NCBI GenBank assembly: GCA_002917775.1
Contig: KZ627152.1
Span: 1 to 64,000, forward strand
From: Glaciozyma antarctica PI12
Lineage: Eukaryota; Basidiomycota; Microbotryomycetes; Kriegeriales; Camptobasidiaceae
Direction: 5' to 3'
Length of the DNA: 64,000 nucleotides
This document shows positions 1 to 10,554 of this stretch, piece by piece. Each line of letters begins with the position of its first letter. The stretch's first letter is position 1. Under the pieces are notes generated by a model. It saw only the letters and a list, made by a program, of their open reading frames with translations. It searched no databases and had not been told where the DNA came from. The translations under genes were made by a program, and so were the position numbers.

Positions 1-114
1 CCCTAACCCTAACCCTAACCCTAACCCTAACCCTAACCCTAACCCTAACCCTAACCCTAACCCTAACCCTAACCCTAACCCTAACCCTAACCCTAACCCT
101 AACCCTAACCCTAA
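1..114. repeat. Telomere, 19 perfect CCCTAA units
   Basis: The first 114 bases are 19 uninterrupted CCCTAA units, read 5' to 3' on the plus strand, so the C-rich strand enters the chromosome from a left end. The unit is the TTAGGG type common in fungi. The array stops abruptly at GTTTTT and no degenerate units follow. This shows that base 1 is at or near a real chromosome end; the true array may be longer than the assembled part. Confidence 0.98.
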
Positions 115-2324
115 GTTTTTAACGACGCCAGAAAGGTACGTTTCAAGTGCAGAACCGTCCAAAGTCCATGAAAGCCGTTCCAAGTGTGCTGACCTTGTGA
201 GTTCACATTGCTGCTGTCTCCGAGCTATCTCTATAAATCTCCGTCCCCAGCCTATGTAAAGTCTCTGTTTTGTATTCAGGATGAAGCTGTGCGTCTCACA
301 GAGCCCGAGGGAAGTGCAAAAGCGAGCAGTAGTTTCAGTTTGAGCTCTGTCATCCAGTGTCTGGCTTGTTCGCCACCTTGAGTCGCGTTCAACTCGTATG
401 AGATCTCTCCACCGTCGCTTTTCTCCCTTACCTCAATCCAGCCAGGCTCAACCGTGAGTTTGTGCTGTCGATGTCCTCTCTCTGCGGAGGGAGTCCCTTT
501 TTTTCCTTTTCTCGCTCCTAACTCATGCTTGTCATCCATCTGCTTTCACCCTGCGCTCCTCACCTGCCAGCTTCTTTCTCCTGTGCTCGCCTCAGCTCAG
601 CGGGAGTGTTGACCTTTTTGCCCCAGTTTTTGCCCCTCAGAGAGCAGCAGTGCGAAAACGAAAAGCCCGCCTCGTGGATGAACACTCTCTCCCTGCCTCT
701 CCTCCTCCCTCCTCCACCTTCCCAGTCCTACTCAGACCCATACCCGACTCTCGTCCATCTAGCAAGCTATGGACGCCCCCTCAGACCGAAAGAGAAGCTT
801 CACGCCAACTTGCCATCTCTCCCCGACCAGCCTCCTCCCTAAAACAGAGTCATCTTGCATCGTCCACAAACGGAAGGACGGCTTAAAGCTCTGAATCCTT
901 CAAGTAGTCCGCTCCTCTGCTCCCCTCTCTCTCCTTCACCAACATCAACACTCGAGCCGGCCTCCTTCGTCTTTCCTCCTCAACTCATCAACTCGACAGC
1001 TCAGGCAGCTCCACCTCTAGTCTGTTCAATCTCGACTGTTCCCACGTCGTGTTTGACTCTGTTCAAGTCTCTCGTCGCGTACCACTGTTAGTTTTTGTCG
1101 GGGAAGCCAGAACTCGGCGAAGCTGGACTACCGACGATCAGTGCTTCCGTGCGCTCTCGCTTCGTGCGCGCCCTTCGTCGCAAGATTCTTCGCAGATCAC
1201 GGCTTTTCTGGCGGTTCCGCAACGTCTAGCTATCACGAGAGGTCGCAGGATATGTAACCTTGAGTTCGGGAGAGCTCAAACGAACGTCGCAAGGCTGGAA
1301 TCCCTTCCCAGCTTCGCTTTCTCGGCGGCGATCTTTATCAGCTCTATCCTACTACTTGCGAAGCGTCTGGCAAGGTCTGGCGTCGTCAACAAAGTGCAAT
1401 CCTTCAAGTCCCGAGTCGGAACTCAGAAAAACGCAGTGGGTCTGCGCACAGTGCGCACACGAAACCCCCAACGAGTGATCGTCCCAAGACCGAAACACGC
1501 CTCAGGGGAAGGGGCAGGAGAAAGAGCTGAGACCTTTCCTTAGTCTCAGCGTAAGAACGAGCGAGCGTGCTGGGAGCGTCAGGAGATGTATCTTCAGACA
1601 GACTGCAGACGATCTTTAGCGAAGTGGGCAGGAGCAGACAGCAAAGCGCGGTCTGTCGGTCAAACGTGGACAGCGGTCTTCACTCAGTGGCAATACCGTG
1701 AACGAGGGTGGAGCTGGAGGAGTTCTCCAGCAGTTAGGGGGAGCAGGGGATCTTCGCACGACGCGACCCTTGGGGCAGAAACAATCTGTCCGGATTGGGA
1801 ATATCGGCCTCGCTCGCTCGCTGCAGCTGGCTGCTCGCTGGCTCAGCCTTGCCAGTTCGTCCCTACGGCTCAGTCTACGCTAGATGATAATACAGCTACT
1901 CACAGTGCGAAGCAGGGGAAAGGAGAAGAAAGACACGCCAAAAACTAGGGGGGTGATCGAGCCTGGTTCGATCGCGTCGAGAGGTTCCGAGCAGGCGAAG
2001 TCGTTCAACTTCTTCTCTTCGACCTTCCCCCTGCCCCCTTGCAGCAAAGCGAGTACAGGAGGACTCGTAACAACCCACACGCCCACCCGCCACCACCCTG
2101 AATCATCCCTTCAAGAACCGCCTCACCCCGACCCTCCTTTTGTTCAGCAAGCCTCCCCCGACTCGCTCCCTTTATCCTCCAATCCGACCTACCCGAGCTC
2201 ACCCTGGTCGCCCAACACGCCCCGCCTTTGCCCCAACTCCACCGCCCGTGTAGCGACTCACCTCTCAACGACCCCCTGTTGAACGACCGTACCTCCGCGC
2301 GGTTCAGTCTTGCCGCCCTTCAAG
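115..2324. other. Gene-poor subtelomere and CDC25 upstream region
   Basis: About 2.2 kb between telomere and the first recognised gene. Open frames exist on both strands but are short, low in complexity and rich in Ser, Pro and Leu, as expected from CT-rich DNA, and none resembles a known family. No subtelomeric helicase, transporter, transposon or tandem repeat was seen. The last several hundred bases are CT-rich on the plus strand, like other 5' leaders in the window, and probably hold the CDC25 promoter and leader. Confidence 0.6.
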
Positions 2325-5221
2325 ATGGCCCTCACCTCCTCCTCGCCCGGACCCGAGTACCACCCCCACCGGTCAAAGCTCTTCCATGGCGCTCGCCTAA
2401 TCGTCCCCTCGTCCCCATCCGCTACGTACGTTGATGGAGAAATTTCGCCTTCCTTGGACGCCTCGTTTGCCAGCTCCATGTTTGTCGCATCCGTTCCCTT
2501 TGTGATGAAGTCTGGGTTAGCTAACCACGGTGCACACGCAGGTCAATCACGTCGGATCCAGTAACTGGACCCTCGCCCCTCTCCCAGTCCTCGCGACCCG
2601 GGTTCGCGCTCGCCTCCTCCCCTCACCTCATGGACATCTCTCCGGCGCCTGCACCTCCCCGTCCCCTCCATCTCGCCCGTCCTCCCCTCGCACACGCCCA
2701 AACAACCTCGGCCGATCAATTGGGCTCTGCCTCGGCGGCCTACAAAAGTCGACCTTTCGTCGACCGCGCTTGTTCGACAAACGACTTCCCGTTCCTCAAG
2801 AATCTCTTCCAAACAACGTCTACCGCACCTTCCGCCGCCTCGTCTGCTGCGCCTTTACAGCGCGCGTCGTCTTCGTCGGCAGAGCTTGGAGCTTCGGTAC
2901 CGTCGGCGCAGGGAGCCCTCACTCAACCTCGCTTTCCTACGGCTCTCAAGGCGCCGTTCCAGCAGGACGAGTTCGACTTTACCGCCAAAGTCGAAGCGCT
3001 GCGAGTTAGGAGTCGATCGGGGAGCGAGGACGAGCAGTCGTCGTCGAAGGATGGGGGTTTGAGGGTGCCAGGTCACTCGTAAGTCTCGTTCCTCTCCTTC
3101 TCGTCAAGGGACCGAAGCTAACGAAGCTTTTTGTGCCCATACAGAAGATCAGGAGCTCGCCAGTCCAGCCACTCCAGTCAGCCGAGTCGTCACACTGCTC
3201 CTGCTGGCGGGCTATTCCCTCCTCCCACGGCGCCCGCCAAACGACTGGTGAGCTCTCACTGGTCTTGTTTGGATAACATGTAGCTTACCACTTGCTGGAC
3301 TAGTCGGAACCAGCGATCCCCACCTTCCAGACGATCGAGTCGTCTCCCGTTCGAATGGACGTCGACGGCACCTCCCCCACGTCTTCGCGCGGATCCTCGA
3401 GGCTGCAGCACCCCCGGTCGACTTCCGACATGCGTGCGCCCACCTCTCTCCACCGCACGAGCAGCGCATCCGAAGGGACGTTCTTCGGGAGCTTCGACTC
3501 GCCCGAAGACCAACGTTTGGGAGCCATCTTCGCCGAGAATTTCTCTCCCTCCGAGGACTTCGCCCAGTCGCCCGTCCGCAACAACCGCAAGCGATTCCTC
3601 GACCTCTCCCCGACTCCCGCCTGCGGATCCTCTCCCACTCCTCCCTCCGGCTCCGGCTCAGCCAGCGCCTCCCTCTCCCTCTCCCTCGCCCTCGGCCTCA
3701 ACTCGACCGCCCCTCTATCCATCCCCACGCGCAAGTCCTCTTCAACCTCGCTCAGCTCCCACATCGCGCGTCGCCGTCCCTCAGCGAACGGGCTCGGCGC
3801 GATCAAGCGACCCGGGTTGACTAGCGTCACCTCGATGGGTGCGCCGACGAGCACGCACGACGCCAAGCTCGACGGAACGACCTTCAAACGTCACGCACAG
3901 GCGCTCAACGGCAAGCCCGCTTTGACCGCCAAAGCTCGTCGAGCGTATTCTGTCGCCGACGCCTCGGGGCAGGGACTCTTCACGGCGAGGGATCCCAACA
4001 TCCCCGATTCGTACCGGCAGAGTACGGCAGGGGATGGTTACTTCCAGACGCTAGGGAGGAAGACGGGAGCGGGCGTCTCATTTGATGTCGGGATGATGGA
4101 TGGGCATGCGAGGAGGGCGACGGAGGTTGGGAGTCCGTTGACGGGCTTCAGGAGCCAGGAGACGAAGGGGAAGGCGCTTCCCTGCTTTGGCGTCAAGGAG
4201 GACGGACTGATGAGGATCACGTCGGACACGGTTCGTTTTTTCGGTCGCGATTCAGCGTTGAACGCTCGCTCACGACCTCTCGCTTCGCAGCTCAAGGGAC
4301 TTCAAGAAGGCGACTTCGCGTCGGACATCAAGCGGTACCTTATCATCGACTGCCGCTTCTCGTACGAGTACGAAGGAGGACATATCGCCGAAGCCGTCAA
4401 CCTCCCCACGACCGCCGACGTCGAAGCCGCGCTCCTCGCCATCGAGTCCCCTCCACTCCCCAGCACAAGCGAGGATGGATCTTTCGACGGCAAGACCGTC
4501 TTGGTCTTCCACTGCGAGTTCAGCGCCAAGCGAGCTCCCACTAGGTTCGTCGTCGTTTGCGGTGGCGAGCTCGAGAAATTGACTGACGGTCGCCATTCCC
4601 GCAGCGCGAAGCACCTTCGCAGCAAGGACCGTATCCTCAACATCGCCGAGTACCCCAAGGTGCACTACCCTGAAGTCTACGTGCTTCAGGGTGGCTACGC
4701 CGACTTCTACAAAAGCTTTCCGGTTCGTCTTTGTCCCTCTGACGCGCGCTCCAGCTCACCCCGCTTTCTTCTAGGATCGCTGCACCGGCGGCTACCTTCC
4801 CATGGACGATCCCGAGCACAACGCCAAGCGCTCCGTCGACCTTCACGCTTTCCGCCAGCAAACTCGCCAGTTCAACCGCGCGAGCTCGTTCACGTTCGGC
4901 CAAGCCCAATCGGCGGCCGCGATGCTCAAGGCGGCTTCGACCACTCGTCCCCTCATCAACCGCGCCAACAGCCTCGCCCCGAGCGGCTTCGTCTTCCCCG
5001 TCACCGCTCGCAAGGGCGACACGAAGATGGTGATCGCGGAGGAGGATCACGAGTCGGGCGATTCGTCGTTTGGGACCAACTCGGGCTCGAGTCCGGGCGG
5101 AGACGGCTCTCCCTGCCCTACTTCCAAGGTCGGGCGACACTCGCTCAAGATTGGCAAGGAGCTCGGCGGGAGGAGGATCCTCGAACGCGCGCAGGCGGCG
5201 GTTTCGATGTTCCAACGATAA
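2325..5221 (+). CDS. cdc25: M-phase inducer phosphatase Cdc25
   Basis: Dual-specificity phosphatase that removes inhibitory phosphate from Cdk1 and drives entry into mitosis. The rhodanese-like catalytic domain is in the C-terminal third: YLIIDCRFSYEYEGGHI near 4330-4380, then the active site HCEFSAKR (HCX5R, near 4510-4535), then AKHLRSKDR and YPEVYVLQGGY near 4670-4700, all Cdc25 signatures. The N-terminal half is long, low in complexity and rich in Ser/Pro, with many SP/TP sites suited to regulation by kinases. Six coding exons can be built: introns lie at about 2425-2541, 3079-3145, 3243-3302, 4231-4290, 4544-4604 and 4720-4773. The first ATG at 2325 is chosen because its exon splices in frame into the SP-rich region. 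It is the first gene from the telomere. Identity is very sure; the exact start is less so. Confidence 0.95.
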
Positions 5222-5886
5222 CGACCTCGACGACGGACCCTTTTCTTTCCCTCTTTACGACACCACGAACATGGAGACGACCTCCTTAGCGCTCCCATTG
5301 TCCCTGTCCTCTTACCTTCGTTCTGACGACCCCCACCTCACCTCACCTCCAGCGGAGTGAAGCTCTTACGCGTTGACGCCCCCTTTACACCTTTTGACGA
5401 CTACTTATTACCCTCTTTCACTATTCATCTCTCTACCCATACTTTCTTACACCACCACCGTGCACACTACCCTGTTTACCTCCCCTTTCTTCGCATCTTC
5501 ACCATCGCCCTCGCAAGCCACACACATGCCTTGGACGCCTGCATTGATATCTTACCCCCGATGGGAACCTCAACGCCTCGCTTCGTTCAGTCGTTCGTCT
5601 TGAAAGCCTTCAGAGACGAGAGCGACCGAGAATGCCTGAGTCGTCGTCGCGCCTCAGATTTTGAAGGCCGCGTTGAGAACGCGGAAAGCTCTTTCCTTTC
5701 TTTCCTCACGCCACCACCGCCAACAGTCACCAAGTCGACACCAGCAGCAGCACACGAAGCACACCGAGAGCTCTACAGCGAGCAGCGCCCTCCCCGCGTC
5801 CCCACTCTTCACTCCACCGCCGCCCATCGCCTCACGGGCCCGTCGATCGCCTTCCCTCCCATCTCTCTCGGCGTTCCTTCGCCGCG
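5222..5886. other. Intergenic, CDC25 to SUR2
   Basis: About 660 bases between tandem genes. It is CT-rich on the plus strand, especially in the last 150 bases before the SUR2 ATG, which fits a promoter and leader. Reading frames in it are low-complexity and unrecognised. No repeat or RNA gene was seen. Confidence 0.5.
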
Positions 5887-7108
5887 ATGAACGCCACCTC
5901 CTACGCCTTTGCCAGCAGCGCAGCGACTCCCCTCCTCCAGTACCCGATCTACCACTTTGCGCGCGCCGAAGTCATCCCCGGCGTCTCGGACAAGTACACC
6001 TCCATCTTCGCCCCCTTCCTCGCGTACTGGGTCTTCTCCCTCTTCTTCCACCTCCTCGACACGCTCCAATGGCCCATATTCGAGCGGCACAGGATCCACG
6101 AGTCGGAGGAGGTCAAGTCGCGCAACATGGTCACCGTTCGGCAGGTCATCCTTGCCGTCTTTGTTCAGCAGGCGATCCAGACGCTCCTCGGCCTCGTCTG
6201 GCTCGAGGACGACGATCCGAGCGTAGGACCGTTTAGAGATCATGCGGGGGATCTGGCGTGGTACGCAGGGTGGATGGGCAAGGCGGCGATCGTTGTTTTG
6301 GGAGAGAGTCGGGGATCGGAGGTGCTCAAGCGGTATGGGACGGACGCGGTTAGCTGGGTGTACTGGTGGGGAGTACCGACCGTGCAGTTCTTCTTTGCGG
6401 CGTGAGTTCCTTCAGCCAGTTTGAGGGAGGAATGGAGTGGGATTGCTGACCCCCGAGGTCGTTACCAGCTTCGTTCTCGACACATGGCAGTACTTCTGGC
6501 ACCGCTACTTCCACACCAACACCTTCCTCTACCGACACGTCCACAGCATCCACCACCGCCTTTACGTCCCCTACGCCTTCGGAGCCCTCTACAACCACCC
6601 CCTCGAAGGCTTCGTTCTCGACACGCTCGGAGCCGCCATCGCCCACTCGTGTGCGCTCATGACGATGCGTCAAGGGATCTTTTTCTTTGCTGTTTCGACG
6701 GCAAAGACGGTCGATGATCACTGCGGGTTCGCATTCCCTTGGGATCCGATTCAGCACTTGTTCGGCAACAACGCGGACTACCATGACATCCATCGTGAGC
6801 ATCTCGCATCGCTCTCAGTCCTGCAGGAGCTGACAGGCTTTGTTCGTTCTAGACCAAATCGCTGGCCTCAAGAAGAACTTCTCCCAGCCCTACTTCATCC
6901 ACTTCGAGTACGTCGCTTCCGTCGCACTTTCGCACGTTTCTAATTCCTCGCTGCCCGCAGCTACTTCCTCGGCACGAGGATGACCCGAGTGGAGTTCCTC
7001 GAGGCAAAAGCCAGTCGACGAGCAAAGCGTCAACCTGAGAAGGAGGTCGATGGAGACGCTGCGACGCCCGTGGCGATTGCGGACCACCTGCCGTTGAAGA
7101 CGGAGTAG
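5887..7108 (+). CDS. SUR2: Sphingolipid C4-hydroxylase (Sur2-like)
   Basis: Membrane di-iron enzyme of the fatty acid hydroxylase superfamily that hydroxylates C4 of dihydrosphingosine to give phytosphingosine in the ER. The three His boxes are visible: HRYFH (HX3H), HSIHH (HXXHH) and, across an intron, HDIHH. Hydrophobic segments occur near the N terminus (FLAYWVFSLFFHLL) and before the His boxes (VILAVFVQQAIQTLLGLVW). Four exons: introns at about 6403-6469, 6790-6853 and 6910-6960 join AAF|VLDTWQYFWH, DIH|HQIAG and HF|DYFLGTRM in frame. The tail is charged (RRAKRQPEKE), consistent with a cytosolic end. C4-hydroxylase is preferred over C4-methylsterol oxidase because of the DTWQYFWHR and HNADYHDIHH-like context, but the two families are related. 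Confidence 0.9.
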
Positions 7109-7293
7109 GGACGAGCGGGAGAGCAGTTGGAGTAGATACCCACGTCGGGAAGGGCAGCATCCCCCTCTCCGACAGTCTTAGCGATACCCGCACCTTAATG
7201 CAAGTCACGATCTCGCGCCCAGTAGATCCGTCTCTACGAGCTTCGAGTTGCGATGCTGTTCCATTCCTTCTCCTCCCCTCTCCTGCGCTCTAT

Positions 7294-7791
7294 CTACACC
7301 AGGCGCCGTCCCGTCTCGACCTTCCCATCGCTCCCGATCCGCCCGAGACGATCCACCGGTGGTGCGCCGACCACGAGCTTGCTGTCCTCGCCCTTGCCTC
7401 CAAACGCTTTTCTCACGACCTCCCACACCGCTTGCGTCTTTCCCTCAGCCTTGGCGACCGTCTTCTCCTCCACCGCCGCAAACTCGTCCTTCATCGACAG
7501 GCCGAAGCCATCCTTGAGCTCCTTCTTCCTCCTCACGCGATCCGTCTCCTCCTCCTCGATCGTCTTGACGCCCTCGCGGTCCAAATCCGACGGCAGGACC
7601 ACGTCGGAGAAATCGTCCTGCTTGACGGCTCGGATCGAGTAGATGTACACCGAGAACGTGAAGCCCGCGATCACGGCGCCTGTGAGGAAGTTGGCGGTGC
7701 GGAAGGGACGACGAGCGCGGGCGAGGCCTTCGGAGACGCCATAGCCGTGAGGGTGGTAGGTGGCGCGAGCTTGGCGGTCGGCGACGGACAT
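7294..7791 (-). CDS. COA3: Cytochrome c oxidase assembly factor 3
   Basis: Small mitochondrial inner-membrane protein that with Cox14 binds newly made Cox1 and holds it for complex IV assembly. The 165-residue frame has one membrane span (FLTGAVIAGFTFSVYIYSI) followed at once by RAVKQDDFSDV, the family signature. A Coa3 chain is usually under 120 residues; this one has a longer charged tail with EEEE and Lys-rich stretches. Single exon, ATG at 7791. It lies head to head with ATP12, 246 bases between start codons, so the two mitochondrial assembly genes may share a promoter. Confidence 0.9.
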   Translation of the reverse strand: MSVADRQARATYHPHGYGVSEGLARARRPFRTANFLTGAVIAGFTFSVYIYSIRAVKQDDFSDVVLPSDLDREGVKTIEEEETDRVRRKKELKDGFGLSMKDEFAAVEEKTVAKAEGKTQAVWEVVRKAFGGKGEDSKLVVGAPPVDRLGRIGSDGKVETGRRLV

Positions 7792-8037
7792 TTGTGTGGG
7801 CGAAGGGGAGGGGAGGAGAGCTGGCCGAACGAGGGGGAAGGTTAGCGGGATCGCGCGGGACGCTGGCGGGTTGCCGGGACGTACGTGGTCTTGCTGTTTA
7901 GCTTCTGGAGTAGGCTAGCCTTGGGTGTCGAAAGCGCGGTTGAGTGGCGAAGGTTGAGGATCAAGAGACCTCTCGGGAGAGCTGTCCTTTTGCCGCTGCT
8001 TTCGCTGGCAGCGAGTTGCCCTTCCACCACCTCTCCA

Positions 8038-9255
8038 ATGTTTGCACTCCGTCGAGCAGCTCTTCGGTGCCCTGCACCTTTTGTTCGCCACGCAGGGACG
8101 GCGGCTGTCGCTCCTGAGGCTGCCAACCCCGCCGAGCCTCAGACCTCCCGTTCGTCTCCGGAGTTCTTGCGCAGCTCCTCACACGGAGCTAATGGTCTCT
8201 TTCGCAGGGGCTGAGAAGATGATGAGGAGGTTCTGGAAGACGGTGGCGGTGGACAGGAAGCCCGATGGTGAGTGGGAAGCTACGGAGGAGCTGCGAGAAC
8301 AAAACTGGAGAAGGGGAGCTGATGCAAGTTCCTTGGGTGCTTTGCAGGACAGTACGGCGTGCTCTTGGACAAGCGGACGCTCAAGACGCCTGGAGGAGTG
8401 CCGCTGCTGTTGTCGAGGGAGCGGTTGCCCGTCGCGGTGTTGATTGCGGAGGAGTGGGAGAACCAGGTTGCTGTGCTCAAGCCTCACACGCTACCAATGG
8501 TGAGCCCCGCTTTGCGCGGAAAGTAGGAAAGGGGGCAGCTAACACGAGAGTGCAGACCTCTATCACGTCGCGAGCTCTCGACGGACTGCACGACCCCGAC
8601 ATGCGGAAACAGGTGGTCGCTGGGCTGCTCAAGTACCTCGATACCGACACCGTTTGGTGCGTGTGTCTCCGTCCGTGACGACAAGCAGGCTCGCTAACTG
8701 TGATCCCGCAGCTTTCACGAAGAGTTCCCTCCTCAGCTCGTCGCTCTGCAAGACGCAAACTGGAAGCCTCTCATCGCCTGGGCGAACGAGACGTTCGACG
8801 TCAACGTGGGAACGTACGAGGGAATCCTTGGGACGAAGCAGCCCGACGCTACCGTGGTTAAGCTCGGGCAGGTGGTGGACCGCTACGATCAGTTCCAGCT
8901 TGCTGGTGAGTGCTCCCTGCTGGATCTCTCTTGCGACGCCCTACTGACTTTCATCGCGACAGCCTTTGAGCGAGCAGTGCTAGCCTCTAAGTCCTACCTG
9001 ATTGCTTTGGCGTTGGTGGAGGGGCACTACACCGTTGACCAGGCTGCGAAAGCAGCTCACGTCGAGGTGCAGAGTCAGATCGATCGCTGGGGCGAGGTGG
9101 AAGACAGTGCGTTCCTTCTCCTCTTTTGAACTCGTAGCTTCGTTCTGACGCCTTTATTTGCAGCGCACGACGTGGATCACCAGGACGTTCGAGTGCGGTT
9201 AGGCAGCGCCGCCTTGCTCTGCAGTGTCAATCCAGCCATTGCGGATCGGCCTTGA
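8038..9255 (+). CDS. ATP12: F1-ATPase assembly chaperone Atp12
   Basis: Mitochondrial matrix chaperone that binds the alpha subunit of F1 and prevents its aggregation before the hexamer forms. The N terminus (MFALRRAALRC) is a basic presequence. After the first intron the family core follows: RFWKTVAVDRKPDG, YGVLLDKRTLKTPGG, EEWENQ, the stretch LDTDTVCFHEE, and WANETFDVN; the C-terminal half has AFERAV, SKSYLIALALVEG and RWGEVEDTHDVD, all Atp12 features. At least six introns split it, at about 8151-8207, 8269-8347, 8499-8555, 8658-8710, 8906-8962 and 9107-9163. The length fits the family. It is divergent from COA3. Confidence 0.95.
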
Positions 9256-9432
9256 GCTAGTCGCACCCCAGTACTATTTGCCTTGCGTACGAGAACCTCG
9301 ACGAGAACTCTGCTAGCGAACCTCAGCAAAGAACAAGCCGAAACGCGTCGTCGTCTCTGCGCAGACGCGACTCTACCGCGCCGAAGCTCCTCTTTGACTC
9401 TCTTCCTCCTTCCTCACTCCCGCGCCGCCGCC

Positions 9433-10518
9433 ATGAGCCACGACCACCACACGCACGACCACTCGCATCCTCACTCTCACTCGCCTACGCCTGAGTCCTC
9501 CACTCACGACTTCGTCGCGGCGAACAAGGCGCACCACGACGCTCACGGACACGCACACAACTATTCACAGGTGAGCCACTTGCTCAAACGTACTGGGTAC
9601 ATGCTGACGCGGAACTACCCAGTCCGCGCTGAACGACTGGGCAGCTGGCAAGTGCGCGGACACGATACTCGCGTCTTGCGCTTTCGACGAGGACACGTCG
9701 ACTCTGCTCGACTTTGCGTGTGGGCCGTGGGTCCTGCTCGCTGCTCTGCTTGGGGAGACAAGCTGAGGTGACCACGGGCGCAGAGGATTGGTCTCGCAGA
9801 GGCTTGCGGCGCATTGCAAGAGTATCGTTGCGGTTGATCTCTCTCAGGCGATGGTCGACCAGTTTAACAAGCAGGTACGTTTCGCAGTGTCAAATAGTGG
9901 GAAGTTACTGATTGAAGCTCAGGTATCCGACCACGGAATCGACGCTTCGGAGATGCATGCCGTTCAGAAGGACGAGCTCTTGGATGAGGACCGCGAGCTC
10001 GACGGCCAGCTCTTCGACGTTGCCATCGTGCGTCCTTTCCCTCCTCTCTCTCTCGAGCGAAATTAATCTTCCTGCAGTGTTGCCAAACCTATCATCATAT
10101 CCCCGATGTCGTGGGGATTACCAAGGCTCTCTCTCGCCGCCTCAAGCCCGGAGGGAAGCTCCTCGTAATCGACCTGGACGCCGAGAGTGGCTGGGGAGAA
10201 GCCATCACGTCGAGACTATCAAAGGAGAAGGCGGAGCAACTCAGCAAGGTCGTCGTTCACCGAGGAGGTTCGTTCAAGCTCGCATGCTCGAGCAGTGCTG
10301 GCGAACTCACTACGTGTTTCGCAGGCTTCACTCGCGCGCGACTTCAAGAGATCTTCGAATCTACAGATCGCTTCTCGAAGGTGACGGTGGAGGTTAGCCA
10401 CAGGATGATGTTGAGCGAGATGAAGGCGTTGAAGGGACAGCACAACTGGGCTGAATCCGCGAGCGGCCCTGATCTCGAGATTCGGGCTCTAGTCGCGATG
10501 GGAGTTCGCAAGGAGTAG
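9433..10518 (+). CDS. Class I SAM-dependent methyltransferase
   Basis: Soluble Rossmann-fold methyltransferase. Motif I is LLDFACGPGLVSQRLA, joined over an intron; the acidic end of beta 2 is IVAVDLS; motif IV/post-I is AICCQTYHHIPD; LKPGGKLLVIDLDAE is the usual post-II strand. The first exon starts with a His/Asp run (SHDHHTHDHSHPHSHS), which may bind metal or simply be low-complexity. Five exons are needed, with introns near 9571-9622, 9733-9782, 9875-9923, 10029-10077 and 10266-10324. The substrate cannot be told from sequence; similar fungal proteins are annotated as generic methyltransferases. It ends only 36 bases from the convergent REV1 stop. Confidence 0.85.
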
Positions 10519-10554
10519 CCCATAACGGTGTCAAGATAACAACAAGCACGTAAA

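Noticed and set aside
276-2096. Many open frames of 60-165 codons in the subtelomere
   Set aside because: Low-complexity Ser/Pro/Arg translations, overlapping on both strands, with no family motif; typical of GC- and CT-rich DNA.
3300-3887. A 195-codon frame antisense to CDC25
   Set aside because: A shadow of the CDC25 coding frame with no recognisable motif.
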